Counted from the stretch's first letter, positions 25,903 through 35,619 are shown. The stretch is DNA of 64,000 nucleotides from Methanobrevibacter sp. YE315 (GCF_001548675.1 NZ_CP010834.1:1771501-1835500), one strand, 5' to 3'. Numbers and translations are program-made. The notes: generated by a model from the sequence alone, not told the origin.

Positions 25903-28779
25903 ATGGCTAAAAAATCAAAAGGAACAGGAAGAACACCTTTAAAAATGGCAAAGTCATTAAGTGAAGAGGTTAATGAAGCTTGGAAAAATGGTACTTTTTA
26001 TGAAAAAGTATCACCTGTAACACAAGATTTATTAAGATATTGGTTTTTCCCCACATTCTGTGATATTAGAGATATTAATTTTCATGAAGGGCAAAAACAA
26101 GCTATTTTAAATGTTATTTATCTTCATGAAGTGTTATGTGTTAAAAATGTAAAAGATTTATATTTTAGCACTGATGAAGAATTACTTCAAGAACTAGATT
26201 TAGATGAATTAGGGGACGATAAATACCAACATCCCATGTATGCAGTGAAAATGGCAACTGGAACTGGTAAAACTTGGGTAATGCATGCATTATTGATTTG
26301 GCAATATTTAAATGCAAGTGATTATTTGAATGAAGGAAATTTTTCTAAAAACTTTTTACTCGTAGCACCAGGATTAATTGTTTATAATAGATTATTGGAT
26401 GCATTTCTCGGTAAAGAAAATGAAAATGGGATTCGAGAATTTGAAACATCTGATTTTAAAAGATTTCAAGAGTTATTCATACCTGAAGCATATAGAAACA
26501 AAATATTTGGTTTTTTACAATCTTCCGTTCTTAAAAAAGAAGAAATATCTAGCAAAGTCACTGGCGATGGAATGATAGCTATAACCAATTGGCATTTGTT
26601 TTTAAGAGATGAAAAAGATGATATAATAGTTGATAATCCCTTAGAAAATCCCACACAAGTTATACAAAATGTATTACCTGTTTCCCCTGGGAAAACTAGT
26701 GGAAATGACTTAACTGTATTGGACAATAATTTTATTAAAGGTGGAGAATTAGAATACTTGTCTGCATTAGATAATCTAGTTGTTTTTAATGATGAAGCAC
26801 ATCATATTTATAATTCTAAAAAAGAAAAAGAAAAACAATGGCAAAGAAGTTTAAAAAGAATTTCTAAGTCTAAAGGTCAAAAATTCATTCAAATTGATTT
26901 TACTGCAACTCCTTACAAAACAAATCGTGGAACACAACATTACTTCCCACATGTTATTGTAGATTTTGATTTAAAAACAGCAATTCATAATGGTTTAGTT
27001 AAGATGATTGCAATTGATAAACGTGAAGAAGTTGCAACTATAAAAGAATTAGACTTCAAAGCTGAAAGAGATGCTAATAAAAAAGTAATAGGACTTTCAA
27101 ATGGTCAAAGATTGATGCTTAGAGCAGGATATACAAAATTGAAAATATTAGAAAATGAATTTGTTGGGTTTGATAAAGACAAATATCCTAAAATGTTAGT
27201 TGTCTGTGAAGACACTAATGTAGCCCCCTTTGTTACCCAATTCTTTATAAATGAAGGATTAAAAGAGGAAGATATTCTTGAAATACATTCTAATAAACAA
27301 GGAGAAGTTTCAGAAGATGAATGGGAAAGAATAAAACAAAGATTATTCAATATAGATAGTTACCAAACACCAAAAATAATAATATCTGTTTTGATGCTTA
27401 AAGAAGGTTTTGATGTGAACAACATTTGTGTTATTGTACCTTTGAGATCAACTGAGTCAGACATTTTACTTGAACAAACTATTGGCAGAGGTTTAAGATT
27501 AATGTGGAGAGGTAGAGAATATGAAGACATCAAAGCTGAAAGTAGGCATAAACTTTTAAAGGAACATAGAGAACCTGATAATTACTTGGATTTATTAAGT
27601 ATTGTTGAACATCCAAGATTTATAGAATATTATGATAAATTAGAAGGACTTGTTGTTCAAGATACTGGAAGAGAGGGTAAACCAAGAGTATTAGGGGACA
27701 TGATTACTGTTGGCCTAAGAGAAAATTATGAAGAGTATGACTTTAATTGGCCAATAATCATCCAAGAAAGTGAAGAAATCTTAACTAATGATAAATTATC
27801 ACTAAACAATCTAGAACCATATGATGTGCCCCTATCTGAACTGCAAATTATTAAAGGTGAAGGTGGAGAGAAATTTAAATCACAAGAGATTACCGTAAGA
27901 ACAAAATTTGGACAATATAGGGTTAGTGCTGATATTTTTACTGTAGAAAATTATAATGAATTTTTATCTAAAATAATATCTAATGTTACTTCCATGTTCC
28001 AGAATATTGGTAAGAAAAACAAAGCTTTTCCTATGTTGCAAATAAACCAAGCAGAATTAATGGGATTGATTGATAATTACATTAGAAATAAATTATTTAA
28101 TGAACCTTTTAATCCAATGGAAAATGAAAACTGGCGTATTTTATTGATGTCTGAAAACAGTATAATTAGTCACATCATAAAACAAATTAGTAAATGTATC
28201 CAAGAGATTCATCAAAATGTTGATGTTACAAAAGCTATTGTGCAAGAGATTAAATTTTCTAGTGTTGATGAACTTCGTATGCGAGAAAATTATTCTATAG
28301 ATGTTACTAAGTGTATTTATAAAAGATTATCCTTCCCTTCACACGGTGGCGGATTAGAAAAAGCTTTCATTGAAACACTTGATATTGACGGTGAAGTTGA
28401 AGCTTTTACAAAGATTAATGAATATTACCATACTTTTGCAACTTTTACATATATTCGAGACGATGGCCTACTTGCAAGATATTATCCAGATTTCATTGTA
28501 AAAATTGGGGACGTGATTTATATTGTTGAAACCAAAGCAGATAAAGATAAAAATTCGCCAAATGTTCAAAGGAAGAGAATAGCTACACTGGATATGATAG
28601 AAAAAATTAATTTATTATCACCAGAAAATCGTATGTATTCTGAATGGAAATATGTTCTGTTAGGTGAAAACACTTTCTACACCCATAGCATTAATGGAGC
28701 TTCCGTTAAAGAAATTCTTGAATATACAATTGTAACTGAGCAAAAAGCAAAAGGATATTCAACATTAGATAATTTTTAA
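25903..28779 (+). CDS. res: Type III restriction endonuclease subunit (Res)
   Basis: 958 residues. The helicase core has Walker A ATGTGKTW near 117, DEAHH near 297, TATPY near 335 and the motif VI region QTIGRGLRL near 525. The C-terminal nuclease shows YYPDF...IVETKADKD near 860-880, the PD-(D/E)XK signature. It translocates or signals along DNA with Mod and cuts beside head-to-head unmodified sites. GGAGAG precedes the ATG and it forms a two-gene operon with Mod. All key motifs are intact. Confidence 0.92.
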   Translation: MAKKSKGTGRTPLKMAKSLSEEVNEAWKNGTFYEKVSPVTQDLLRYWFFPTFCDIRDINFHEGQKQAILNVIYLHEVLCVKNVKDLYFSTDEELLQELDLDELGDDKYQHPMYAVKMATGTGKTWVMHALLIWQYLNASDYLNEGNFSKNFLLVAPGLIVYNRLLDAFLGKENENGIREFETSDFKRFQELFIPEAYRNKIFGFLQSSVLKKEEISSKVTGDGMIAITNWHLFLRDEKDDIIVDNPLENPTQVIQNVLPVSPGKTSGNDLTVLDNNFIKGGELEYLSALDNLVVFNDEAHHIYNSKKEKEKQWQRSLKRISKSKGQKFIQIDFTATPYKTNRGTQHYFPHVIVDFDLKTAIHNGLVKMIAIDKREEVATIKELDFKAERDANKKVIGLSNGQRLMLRAGYTKLKILENEFVGFDKDKYPKMLVVCEDTNVAPFVTQFFINEGLKEEDILEIHSNKQGEVSEDEWERIKQRLFNIDSYQTPKIIISVLMLKEGFDVNNICVIVPLRSTESDILLEQTIGRGLRLMWRGREYEDIKAESRHKLLKEHREPDNYLDLLSIVEHPRFIEYYDKLEGLVVQDTGREGKPRVLGDMITVGLRENYEEYDFNWPIIIQESEEILTNDKLSLNNLEPYDVPLSELQIIKGEGGEKFKSQEITVRTKFGQYRVSADIFTVENYNEFLSKIISNVTSMFQNIGKKNKAFPMLQINQAELMGLIDNYIRNKLFNEPFNPMENENWRILLMSENSIISHIIKQISKCIQEIHQNVDVTKAIVQEIKFSSVDELRMRENYSIDVTKCIYKRLSFPSHGGGLEKAFIETLDIDGEVEAFTKINEYYHTFATFTYIRDDGLLARYYPDFIVKIGDVIYIVETKADKDKNSPNVQRKRIATLDMIEKINLLSPENRMYSEWKYVLLGENTFYTHSINGASVKEILEYTIVTEQKAKGYSTLDNF

Positions 28780-28843
28780 AATGAATAAATAATTTTTATT
28801 CATTTATTTTTATTTTTTCAGAGTTATATCTATTAATTCATCA

Positions 28844-29242
28844 TTACCAATTTTCAGCATCAATAATAGATTGTTCCGCTTCACCACTTTCAATCATTTT
28901 AATAGCCATATCAAAATTAATTTTAATATCACTCATTAACCTTAATTCAGAACCCCAAGTTTCATTTTCATGTTCTCTTGTGATTCCCCAGACACTAGCG
29001 TCCAGTTCACCTTCAATTAACTCTTCTTTGATTAAATCTTCATAGATTGAAAAATATTTTGCTTGAATCTCTTCACGTAATTTAATCAATGTTTCATAAT
29101 CATTAATTAAATCTTCAACCTGAATTCTATGATATTTGAATCTTGCATGATCATACAATAACTTCATTTGTCTGAAACTGTCAATCACTTCTTTTTCATC
29201 AACATCAAGTTCATCATATGTTCTTATTTTTTCGCTAGTCAT
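28844..29242 (-). CDS. Hypothetical helical protein
   Basis: 132 residues from ATG 29242 (a GTG three codons earlier is the alternative). Mostly helical and acidic, with no Cys or membrane segment (DELDVDEKEVIDSFRQMK...). No family recognised. It converges on Res with 64 bases between, and could be a small regulatory or accessory protein of the defence island. Confidence 0.5.
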   Translation of the reverse strand: MTSEKIRTYDELDVDEKEVIDSFRQMKLLYDHARFKYHRIQVEDLINDYETLIKLREEIQAKYFSIYEDLIKEELIEGELDASVWGITREHENETWGSELRLMSDIKINFDMAIKMIESGEAEQSIIDAENW

Positions 29243-29504
29243 AATAATCACTAGTTAATAGTTGATTAAAGAGACATAAAAGCTTTTTGATATAAATCTG
29301 AGGCATTATTGCTTTCAACTTGTAATTTTATGATTTTATAACAATATTGCATTTAACATGAACACAAATAATAACCATTATAACCTATTACACCAAAACC
29401 TATAATTAATATCACTCTTAGCTTACTTTAAAGTTGAGAGGAACAATATATAACATGAGATTAATTCGCAATTAAATATTATATCAAAGACTCGAGGTAT
29501 TCTA

Positions 29505-29915
29505 ATGTCAAAAAAGATTAATATATATGAAACAATCGATAATGTAATGCGTGAATGTCCTTATGACAGTGATGACGCTGTTGTAGGTCTAGGTAGAAAG
29601 GACAAAGATGGATTTATTGATTGTTATGAACTTTTTTACGAAAACGAAACAGATGACGATGAGGACGATGATTACATATTTGAAAAGAGAATTGAAGAAG
29701 CTTTAAATGATAATGGATTATATCTTGCTATTGCTTTTGGTGAAGATGGATTAGGTGATTATGGCATTACTATCGATAAAGATTTCAATATGCATTTTGC
29801 AAAAAGACATTTTGGTAGTTTTTCATCAGGCCAATATTGTGAAATAGCATTTGAAGAATTAGATGCTGAAGAATTAATTCTCAATTATTTATCAACAATT
29901 AAATATAATGATTAA
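29505..29915 (+). CDS. Small cargo protein related to the GYGIYLDKDLN family
   Basis: 136 residues, strongly acidic (eleven of twelve residues acidic near 49-60). The C-terminal half has GDYGITIDKDFNMHFAKRHFG, which lines up with GYGIYLDKDLN and the following strand in the genes at 11024 and 19732. It lacks their zinc ribbon. GAGGT precedes the ATG. It may be the minimal form of the domain. Function unknown. Confidence 0.55.
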   Translation: MSKKINIYETIDNVMRECPYDSDDAVVGLGRKDKDGFIDCYELFYENETDDDEDDDYIFEKRIEEALNDNGLYLAIAFGEDGLGDYGITIDKDFNMHFAKRHFGSFSSGQYCEIAFEELDAEELILNYLSTIKYND

Positions 29916-30121
29916 ATAATCCTGAATTAATCATATAACAAAGAGCATAACTTCTTTCCCATAAATATGATTATTATTTCTTTCAACCTTATTTTAAACA
30001 AAACTTAAAGAGGTTTGGTACTATTAGTGCAGAATCAAATATAAGATATATTGAAGATGATAATAGACTTTGTGTATTTTATGTTATTCATAAATTAGAT
30101 AAAGATATTTATTTTAGAGGC

Positions 30122-30385
30122 ATGATGGAAGCAACAGATTTTTATGAAGGTGTTGAAAATCCAATTCATTATCAGCACGAAAATGGCGAATGGAAACATG
30201 AACTCCCACCAAACCCTTATGAAAAAAATACAACTAACTACAAAAGATACCAAGAGTTAATTGAAAACTTTAATACTGAAGGGGACTTTAAAGACTGGTT
30301 ATACATGGCTGATGATGAAGAACCTGAAATTGAAGAATTTGAGAATTATATTCTTGAAATGGAGAGCATATATTATGGAGATTAA
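30122..30385 (+). CDS. Hypothetical protein, possibly missing its original start
   Basis: From ATG 30122 it gives 87 residues, acidic and rich in aromatic residues. The same frame is open back to 29951 with protein-like sequence (SAESNIRYIEDDNRLCVFYVIHK) but contains no ATG, GTG or TTG in that extension. GAGG at 30116 is too close to the first ATG but suits the second (30125). Either translation begins here, or this is a gene whose 5' end was lost. No family recognised. Confidence 0.4.
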   Translation: MMEATDFYEGVENPIHYQHENGEWKHELPPNPYEKNTTNYKRYQELIENFNTEGDFKDWLYMADDEEPEIEEFENYILEMESIYYGD

Positions 30386-30567
30386 TACAAAATTGATAAC
30401 TAGCATAATCATATAATAGTTTCATTTTCTGAATCCTCTACTTTTTTTAATTTTAATTTCATAAGTTTAATACATCATTTCTAGCTTAAAATAATATTTG
30501 GACCACATCGAAATCTTGTTCTCATTAAGAAAATATTAATGTCTTCATAATAATAATGTATTAAAAA

Positions 30568-30587
30568 CATAGTAATTATATACTATG
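30568..30587. promoter_or_regulatory. Palindromic operator candidate before the winged-helix gene
   Basis: CATAGTA (30568-30574) and TACTATG (30581-30587) form a perfect seven-base inverted repeat around ATTATA, overlapping the expected promoter 35-55 bases before the start at 30622. A good autoregulatory site for the encoded regulator. Confidence 0.5.
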
Positions 30588-30621
30588 AATTATATAATAA
30601 TGTATTATAAAAATATTAGAC

Positions 30622-30888
30622 ATGAAAAAAGAAATTATTGGAAAAGTCGCATATATTAAATCTTCAAAAAACAGATATAAAGTATTAGAAACATTATATG
30701 ATGATTTTAAACTTCCTTCTGAAATATCTAAAGAAACAGATATACGATTAAATCACGTCAGTGCTTTATTAAAAGATTTAAAAGAAAATGATTTTGTTTT
30801 ATGTCTAAATGAAGATGATGCAAAAGGTAGAATGTACGTTATAACTGAAACTGGAAAAGAAGTTATAAACATTTTACGTAAGGATTAG
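30622..30888 (+). CDS. Winged-helix regulator, possible restriction-modification controller
   Basis: 88 residues. The helix-turn-helix is about 30-55 (PSEISKETDIRLNHVSALLKDLKE), followed by a wing (GRMYVITETGKE), an ArsR/MarR-like layout. Its closest relatives in this window are the regulators at 35983 and 63704. It lies five bases before the first methyltransferase, in the position of a controller protein. No strong ribosome binding site, so probably leaderless from the palindromic promoter. Confidence 0.75.
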   Translation: MKKEIIGKVAYIKSSKNRYKVLETLYDDFKLPSEISKETDIRLNHVSALLKDLKENDFVLCLNEDDAKGRMYVITETGKEVINILRKD

Positions 30889-30893
30889 ATATA

Positions 30894-32033
30894 ATGAGAT
30901 TCATAGGTAATAAAACTGCGCTGTTAGAGAACATTGAAGATTTTATCAATGAGAATATACCTTATTATGAGGATATGGTTTTTTGTGATATCTTCTCAGG
31001 AACCGCATCAGTAGCAAGGTATTTTAAAAAAGATTATCAAATAATTTCCAATGATTTATTATTCTTTTCATATGTTTTACAAAGAGCAACAATTGACAAT
31101 AATAGCTTTCCTACATTCGATAATCTTAAAAATGAACTTAATTTAAATAATTATGACGATATTATTAATTATCTAGAAAATACTCCTACGGACATTCTTC
31201 AAAAAGAACATAATATCAAAGATGAGGAATTATTCATTTATAACAATTACACTCCATCATCTGATAATTGTGATAGAATGTATTTCAAACCTGAAACTGG
31301 AAAACGAATTGATTTAATCAGAATATTGTTAAATAAATGGTTTGAAAATAAAATTATTACTGAAGACGAATATTATTATTTATTAGCAGTATTAATTGAA
31401 ACCGTTCCTTATTATTCCAATATTGCCGGAGTTTATGGAGCTTATCTGAAAACATGGGATAAACGAACATATAATCCCTTTAAAATACAAAATCTAAACA
31501 TTTTAGATAACAAGAGAGATAATAAATCTTATAACCTAAATGCTCATGATTTAATAAGAGAAATTAAAGGAGATATCCTATATCTTGATCCTCCATATAA
31601 TACAAGACAATATCCTCCAAACTACCATGTTTTAGAAACCATTGCTAAATATGATTATCCTGAAATTAAGGGTGTTTCTGGAATGCGAAATTATAAAGAT
31701 CAAATTTCAATGTTCTGCCGTAAAAGAAACGTGTATGATGCTCTAGATGACATAATTGAAAATGCTGACTTCCAATACATTATAATGAGTTATAGTACTG
31801 ATGGAATATTAACTATTGAAGAAATAGAAGAAATATTCAGAAAGCATGGTAAATCAGAAACCTATAAATTAGCTAAACCTATTGAGTACCGTAAATTTAA
31901 AAGTCAGAAAAAACAATTAAAAAAAGATTTGCATGAATTATTGTTTTTTGTAGAAAAAGATGTTGAAAATCCTAGAATTAATGATAAGAATAAATTTAGG
32001 CGTAAAAAAGATATTCAAACTACTTTAGGGTGA
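30894..32033 (+). CDS. DNA adenine methyltransferase, D12 class (first of pair)
   Basis: 379 residues. An MRFIGNKTALL start, the AdoMet-binding DIFSGTASVARYF near 31-43 and catalytic YLDPPYNTRQY near 230 define a D12-class N6-adenine methyltransferase. MRFIGNK with DPPYNTRQY is the form found in methyltransferases of type II systems with asymmetric sites (FokI-like). It is followed four bases later by a second D12 enzyme, so each strand of an asymmetric target would have its own methylase. Confidence 0.85.
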   Translation: MRFIGNKTALLENIEDFINENIPYYEDMVFCDIFSGTASVARYFKKDYQIISNDLLFFSYVLQRATIDNNSFPTFDNLKNELNLNNYDDIINYLENTPTDILQKEHNIKDEELFIYNNYTPSSDNCDRMYFKPETGKRIDLIRILLNKWFENKIITEDEYYYLLAVLIETVPYYSNIAGVYGAYLKTWDKRTYNPFKIQNLNILDNKRDNKSYNLNAHDLIREIKGDILYLDPPYNTRQYPPNYHVLETIAKYDYPEIKGVSGMRNYKDQISMFCRKRNVYDALDDIIENADFQYIIMSYSTDGILTIEEIEEIFRKHGKSETYKLAKPIEYRKFKSQKKQLKKDLHELLFFVEKDVENPRINDKNKFRRKKDIQTTLG

Positions 32034-32037
32034 AATT

Positions 32038-33009
32038 ATGAAAACCGTTCAATCATCATTTGATTTAGAAAATAATTCTTTAAAAAAACCTAAAAATAAA
32101 TTAACTCCAATTGGAGATGTGAAATTCAAACAGAAGGATTTCTTAAAATGTCCTTTTAATTATATTGGTGGAAAACATAAAATACTTCCACAATTATTCA
32201 CAGCATTTCCTACAAACAATGATATTTTCCTAGACATGTTTGGAGGAGGATTTAATGTTGGAATAAATAGTGATGCTTCTAAAATCATCTACAATGATCA
32301 GCTAACTCCTTTAGTTGACTTATTTAAATATCTTCAAGACAATTCATGTGATGACATTATAAATTATATTGAAACTACAATTAAAGATAATAATATCAGA
32401 AAAGATGAAAAAGAGGGTTTCCTTAAATTTAGAGACAAATATAATCAATCTGAAGAAAAATTCCCTCTAGATTTATATGTATTAATTTCATTCTCATTTA
32501 ATTATCAGTTTAGATTCAATAATAGTGGAGAATACAATAATCCTCATGGAACTAATCGTAGCGCATTTACTAAAAACATGAAAGACAGATTAATACAGTA
32601 CATTAACGTAATTCATGAAAAAGACATCTGTTTTTTAAATAAAGATTTTACAAAACTAGATTATTCTATTTTAACAGAAAACAGTTTTGTTTATTGTGAT
32701 CCGCCTTATTTAATAACAACAGGTTCATACAATGACGGGAACAGAGGATTTAAAAACTGGACAATTAAAGAGGAAAAAAATTTATTAAAAGTATTGTCCC
32801 AACTGGACAATAATGGAATTAATTTTGCATTATCCAATGTTACAGTACACGATGGAAAACAAAATGAATTGTTATTAGATTGGATTGAAGTAAATGAGTT
32901 TACTGCATTAGATATCAATTCTGATTATAGTAATTCAAATTATCATAAAAAAAATAGAGAAAAAGAAAAAAATACAGAAGTATTAGTGATTAATTACCCT
33001 TTTGAATAG
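32038..33009 (+). CDS. DNA adenine methyltransferase, D12/Dam class (second of pair)
   Basis: 323 residues with GGGTGA before the ATG. FNYIGGKHKILPQL near 40-52, FLDMFGGGFNVG near 64-75 and VYCDPPYL near 219 give all D12 motifs. It transfers methyl to adenine N6. The end overlaps the end of the convergent endonuclease gene by 27 bases, a compact arrangement typical of type II systems. Confidence 0.88.
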   Translation: MKTVQSSFDLENNSLKKPKNKLTPIGDVKFKQKDFLKCPFNYIGGKHKILPQLFTAFPTNNDIFLDMFGGGFNVGINSDASKIIYNDQLTPLVDLFKYLQDNSCDDIINYIETTIKDNNIRKDEKEGFLKFRDKYNQSEEKFPLDLYVLISFSFNYQFRFNNSGEYNNPHGTNRSAFTKNMKDRLIQYINVIHEKDICFLNKDFTKLDYSILTENSFVYCDPPYLITTGSYNDGNRGFKNWTIKEEKNLLKVLSQLDNNGINFALSNVTVHDGKQNELLLDWIEVNEFTALDINSDYSNSNYHKKNREKEKNTEVLVINYPFE

Positions 33010-34386
33010 GTCGACTAACCATTTCGGAGCATTATCATTTAAAAGATAAGTTCCATTTTTATTTAAATGGAATAATACTTTTGGATTTAATCCATTTTGA
33101 TAAATGTTTTCTCCGAATGTGCTAACCCATCTAGTAATTGAATAGCTTGGATAATACTTCTTAATAAATTCATCTTCTATTGATTCAAAGTGTTTAATCT
33201 CTTCTAAACCTTGATTTAATGTGCCGGATTGTTTTCCTTCAATCAATAATATTTCTTTATTTTCATCATTCTTTAAAATTAAATCTGGTAAATAAAGATT
33301 AACTCCATTTTTATCTTTTTTAGGTAATGCAATAGCTTTTCTATCAGGTGTATAGAAGTATCCTCTTTCACAACCTGCATGATTCTCATATATTGCTTCA
33401 GTGCGAGGAGCGTCAGTAATTCCAATTAAATGGAGTAAGATTGTTCCATTCTTTTCGGAATTTCTTTCATAATGCCAATATTGTTTTAAGCTTACTTTAT
33501 TTTTACTTAAATTGATTCCTTCAAGTTGAAGGTCTAAAATTGATGCAATATTAAAGAATTTATTTGATCTTGCTCTATCAACATAATCCTGTTTAACTCC
33601 ATGATCAGTAATAATAATATCTTTATTCCAACCCAAACATCTCAATGTTTTACTAATAGCAGTTAATGCTCCAATATTTGGGTCATGCCCAATATTTCCA
33701 GCATCTGCTGGTTTTGACAATCGTCCAGATATTTTAATTGAATCATTTGTTTTAGTTATGAGAATTGGAACATTACCTTTTGGAGGGCGACGCATACCAT
33801 TTTTATAATTAATTAATTCGTCGATGCTATTGAATTTATTAAAATGTTTTAATGATTTACCTATAATTTCAACATTTTGTGTTAATAACATATTTGTTCC
33901 AAAAACACTTGTGTCAGAAGGTATTTTTTCATCATCACGTTCCGCAATATTGTATAACATGATTTTTGGAGTGTTAGGATAAAAATAATCTGCATAAACA
34001 AATTTACTCATTCTCTGATAAACTCCAGTATTCCTAGATTCTTTATCACTAGTTTTTGTTTCTTCTATAAGTAACTTCAAATTATTACCATCATTTTCAT
34101 TATTAACAGAACATTCTTTTGGTGCTGAAGATTGTTCAAAAACTAAAAAATCTACAAAGCTTGAATTACCTGAAGCTATTTTTAAGATAACTTTATCAAT
34201 ACCTCCAATTTCAACATTTTCAATTAAATATTCCTCATTAAAAACACTTCCAGAGTTAATATTTGGAATTATTTTTAATTGACCCTTTTTTAGTTGTTTA
34301 CCAAATTTATTAGAATAAATTTCTAGGATTCTGATTAATACATTTGGTTTTGCCCTTTCTTCTGTAAGTATGTACAAATTAGTCAT
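32983..34386 (-). CDS. Probable type II restriction endonuclease (PD-(D/E)XK)
   Basis: 467 residues from ATG 34386; the frame runs on to 34464 but that extension is hydrophobic and unlikely. PDLILKND then ILLIEGKQSG, about 365-387, is a PD-x(n)-E-x-K nuclease centre. The N-terminal 300 residues would recognise DNA. Partnered head-to-tail with two adenine methyltransferases, it is the expected cutter of that site, plausibly type IIS. Specificity cannot be read from sequence. Upstream lies an AT-rich divergent promoter shared with 34511. Confidence 0.72.
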   Translation of the reverse strand: MTNLYILTEERAKPNVLIRILEIYSNKFGKQLKKGQLKIIPNINSGSVFNEEYLIENVEIGGIDKVILKIASGNSSFVDFLVFEQSSAPKECSVNNENDGNNLKLLIEETKTSDKESRNTGVYQRMSKFVYADYFYPNTPKIMLYNIAERDDEKIPSDTSVFGTNMLLTQNVEIIGKSLKHFNKFNSIDELINYKNGMRRPPKGNVPILITKTNDSIKISGRLSKPADAGNIGHDPNIGALTAISKTLRCLGWNKDIIITDHGVKQDYVDRARSNKFFNIASILDLQLEGINLSKNKVSLKQYWHYERNSEKNGTILLHLIGITDAPRTEAIYENHAGCERGYFYTPDRKAIALPKKDKNGVNLYLPDLILKNDENKEILLIEGKQSGTLNQGLEEIKHFESIEDEFIKKYYPSYSITRWVSTFGENIYQNGLNPKVLFHLNKNGTYLLNDNAPKWLVDLFKRVINH

Positions 34387-34510
34387 ACTATTAATTCTTT
34401 TAAAAATAATCAAAATAATGATAAGACAATAATAATAAGCGATTAGTATGTTTTTAATATGCAATTAATAAGATTTAATAAATAAAACAGTAAAAATATA
34501 TGATTATAAG

Positions 34511-35071
34511 GTGATTAAAATAATTTTAAAAGACAAATATGAAATTCCTAAAGACTTATTTGATGAAGCATATGATTATGCAAATAAATCAAAAAGATAT
34601 ACATCTAATAGACATGATTTTCATAAAGGTGGTTTGAGTAATAAACGTCAAAAAATGTTTGAAGGCAAATTAGGTGAAAAAGCCGTTAAAATGTTTTTTA
34701 ATGACAATAACATTAACTATAAAGAAGATTCAACCAATTTTGATGAACGTGACGACTATGATTTTCTTTTAGAAAACAATACAATTTCTTTAAAGATAGA
34801 TGTTAAAACAAGAACTGAGGATTTCCATATTAGAACCTTAGAAATGGTTGAACAAGCAAAATCTCATCCTAAAGACATATTTATTTCTGTTAGATTATAT
34901 CGTGAAACTAACACAGTTGAATTATTGGGCTGGTTCACTTTTAAAGACATGATTGAAAAGAATCAAATTGAAAATCTTGGTTATTTAGATAATTATGTAA
35001 TGTATGATTCTGATTTGAGACCTATGGAAGATTTTGAAAAAATACTCACTAAATTTAAATCCACATCCTAA
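34511..35071 (+). CDS. PD-(D/E)XK nuclease-like protein
   Basis: 186 residues. GKLGEKAVKMFF (52-63), DDYDFLLE (81-88) and IDVKTR (96-101) line up as the Glu, Asp and D-x-K of a small PD-(D/E)XK nuclease. The GTG at 34511 overlaps the AAGGTGAT binding site itself; correct spacing points to ATA at 34520 as the initiator, which would be unusual. It may be a second endonuclease, a repair nuclease or an effector paired with the DUF1802 gene 35 bases downstream. Confidence 0.6.
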   Translation: MIKIILKDKYEIPKDLFDEAYDYANKSKRYTSNRHDFHKGGLSNKRQKMFEGKLGEKAVKMFFNDNNINYKEDSTNFDERDDYDFLLENNTISLKIDVKTRTEDFHIRTLEMVEQAKSHPKDIFISVRLYRETNTVELLGWFTFKDMIEKNQIENLGYLDNYVMYDSDLRPMEDFEKILTKFKSTS

Positions 35072-35106
35072 AATTAATTATACTTAGAAAATAATAAGTA
35101 TAAAAT

Positions 35107-35619
35107 ATGACAACTACAAAAAAATGTTTAAATGAATGGAACGCAACAGTCGAAGCATTAGGATCTGGAAAACAATCTATATTAATTAGATCATATAATA
35201 CATATGAAGATTCAGAATTCTTGTTATATCCTACCCATAGCTATGCTAACAAGAAAATAGTGCCTGATTGTTTTAGAGATGAATGTAAAGAATTCGTAGA
35301 TGAAAATTTATTACCTGAACGTGACGGTGAAAAAACTCTTGTTAAGTATTATGCTAAAGTAGTAAAAACTTCTGAGAAATCTAAATCAAGAATTGGTGCC
35401 TTAAATAAATTCCATATTTGGACTAGAGAACATGTCGTATCTCATATGGACAACAAAAAACCATATGTTTGGTTATTACGTGTATATAAATTAGATACTC
35501 CAATCATGTTAAAAAGAAGCAGAGGCATGGTATGGGCAACTGTTAATGAAGATGTTGAATTAAAAGGAACACCAGTTATTTCAGATAAAGAATTTAAAGC
35601 TATTGAAGATTCAATTTAA
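35107..35619 (+). CDS. DUF1802 family protein
   Basis: 170 residues. CLNEWNATVEALGSGKQSILIR at the start, FLLYPTHSY near 38-46 and the later VWLLRVYKL fit DUF1802 (ALKEWA-x-VEALG-x-G-x-Q-x-LLRKGG...FWLYPT). Function unknown. The family occurs mostly in bacteria and archaea, at times near restriction genes. The start lacks a binding site (TAAAATATG), so leaderless translation is likely. Its pairing with a nuclease-like gene is the interesting point. Confidence 0.7.
   Translation: MTTTKKCLNEWNATVEALGSGKQSILIRSYNTYEDSEFLLYPTHSYANKKIVPDCFRDECKEFVDENLLPERDGEKTLVKYYAKVVKTSEKSKSRIGALNKFHIWTREHVVSHMDNKKPYVWLLRVYKLDTPIMLKRSRGMVWATVNEDVELKGTPVISDKEFKAIEDSI

Noticed and set aside
34387-34464. Hydrophobic N-terminal extension of the type II endonuclease
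   Set aside because: It lies in the divergent promoter region; a membrane anchor on a restriction enzyme is unlikely.
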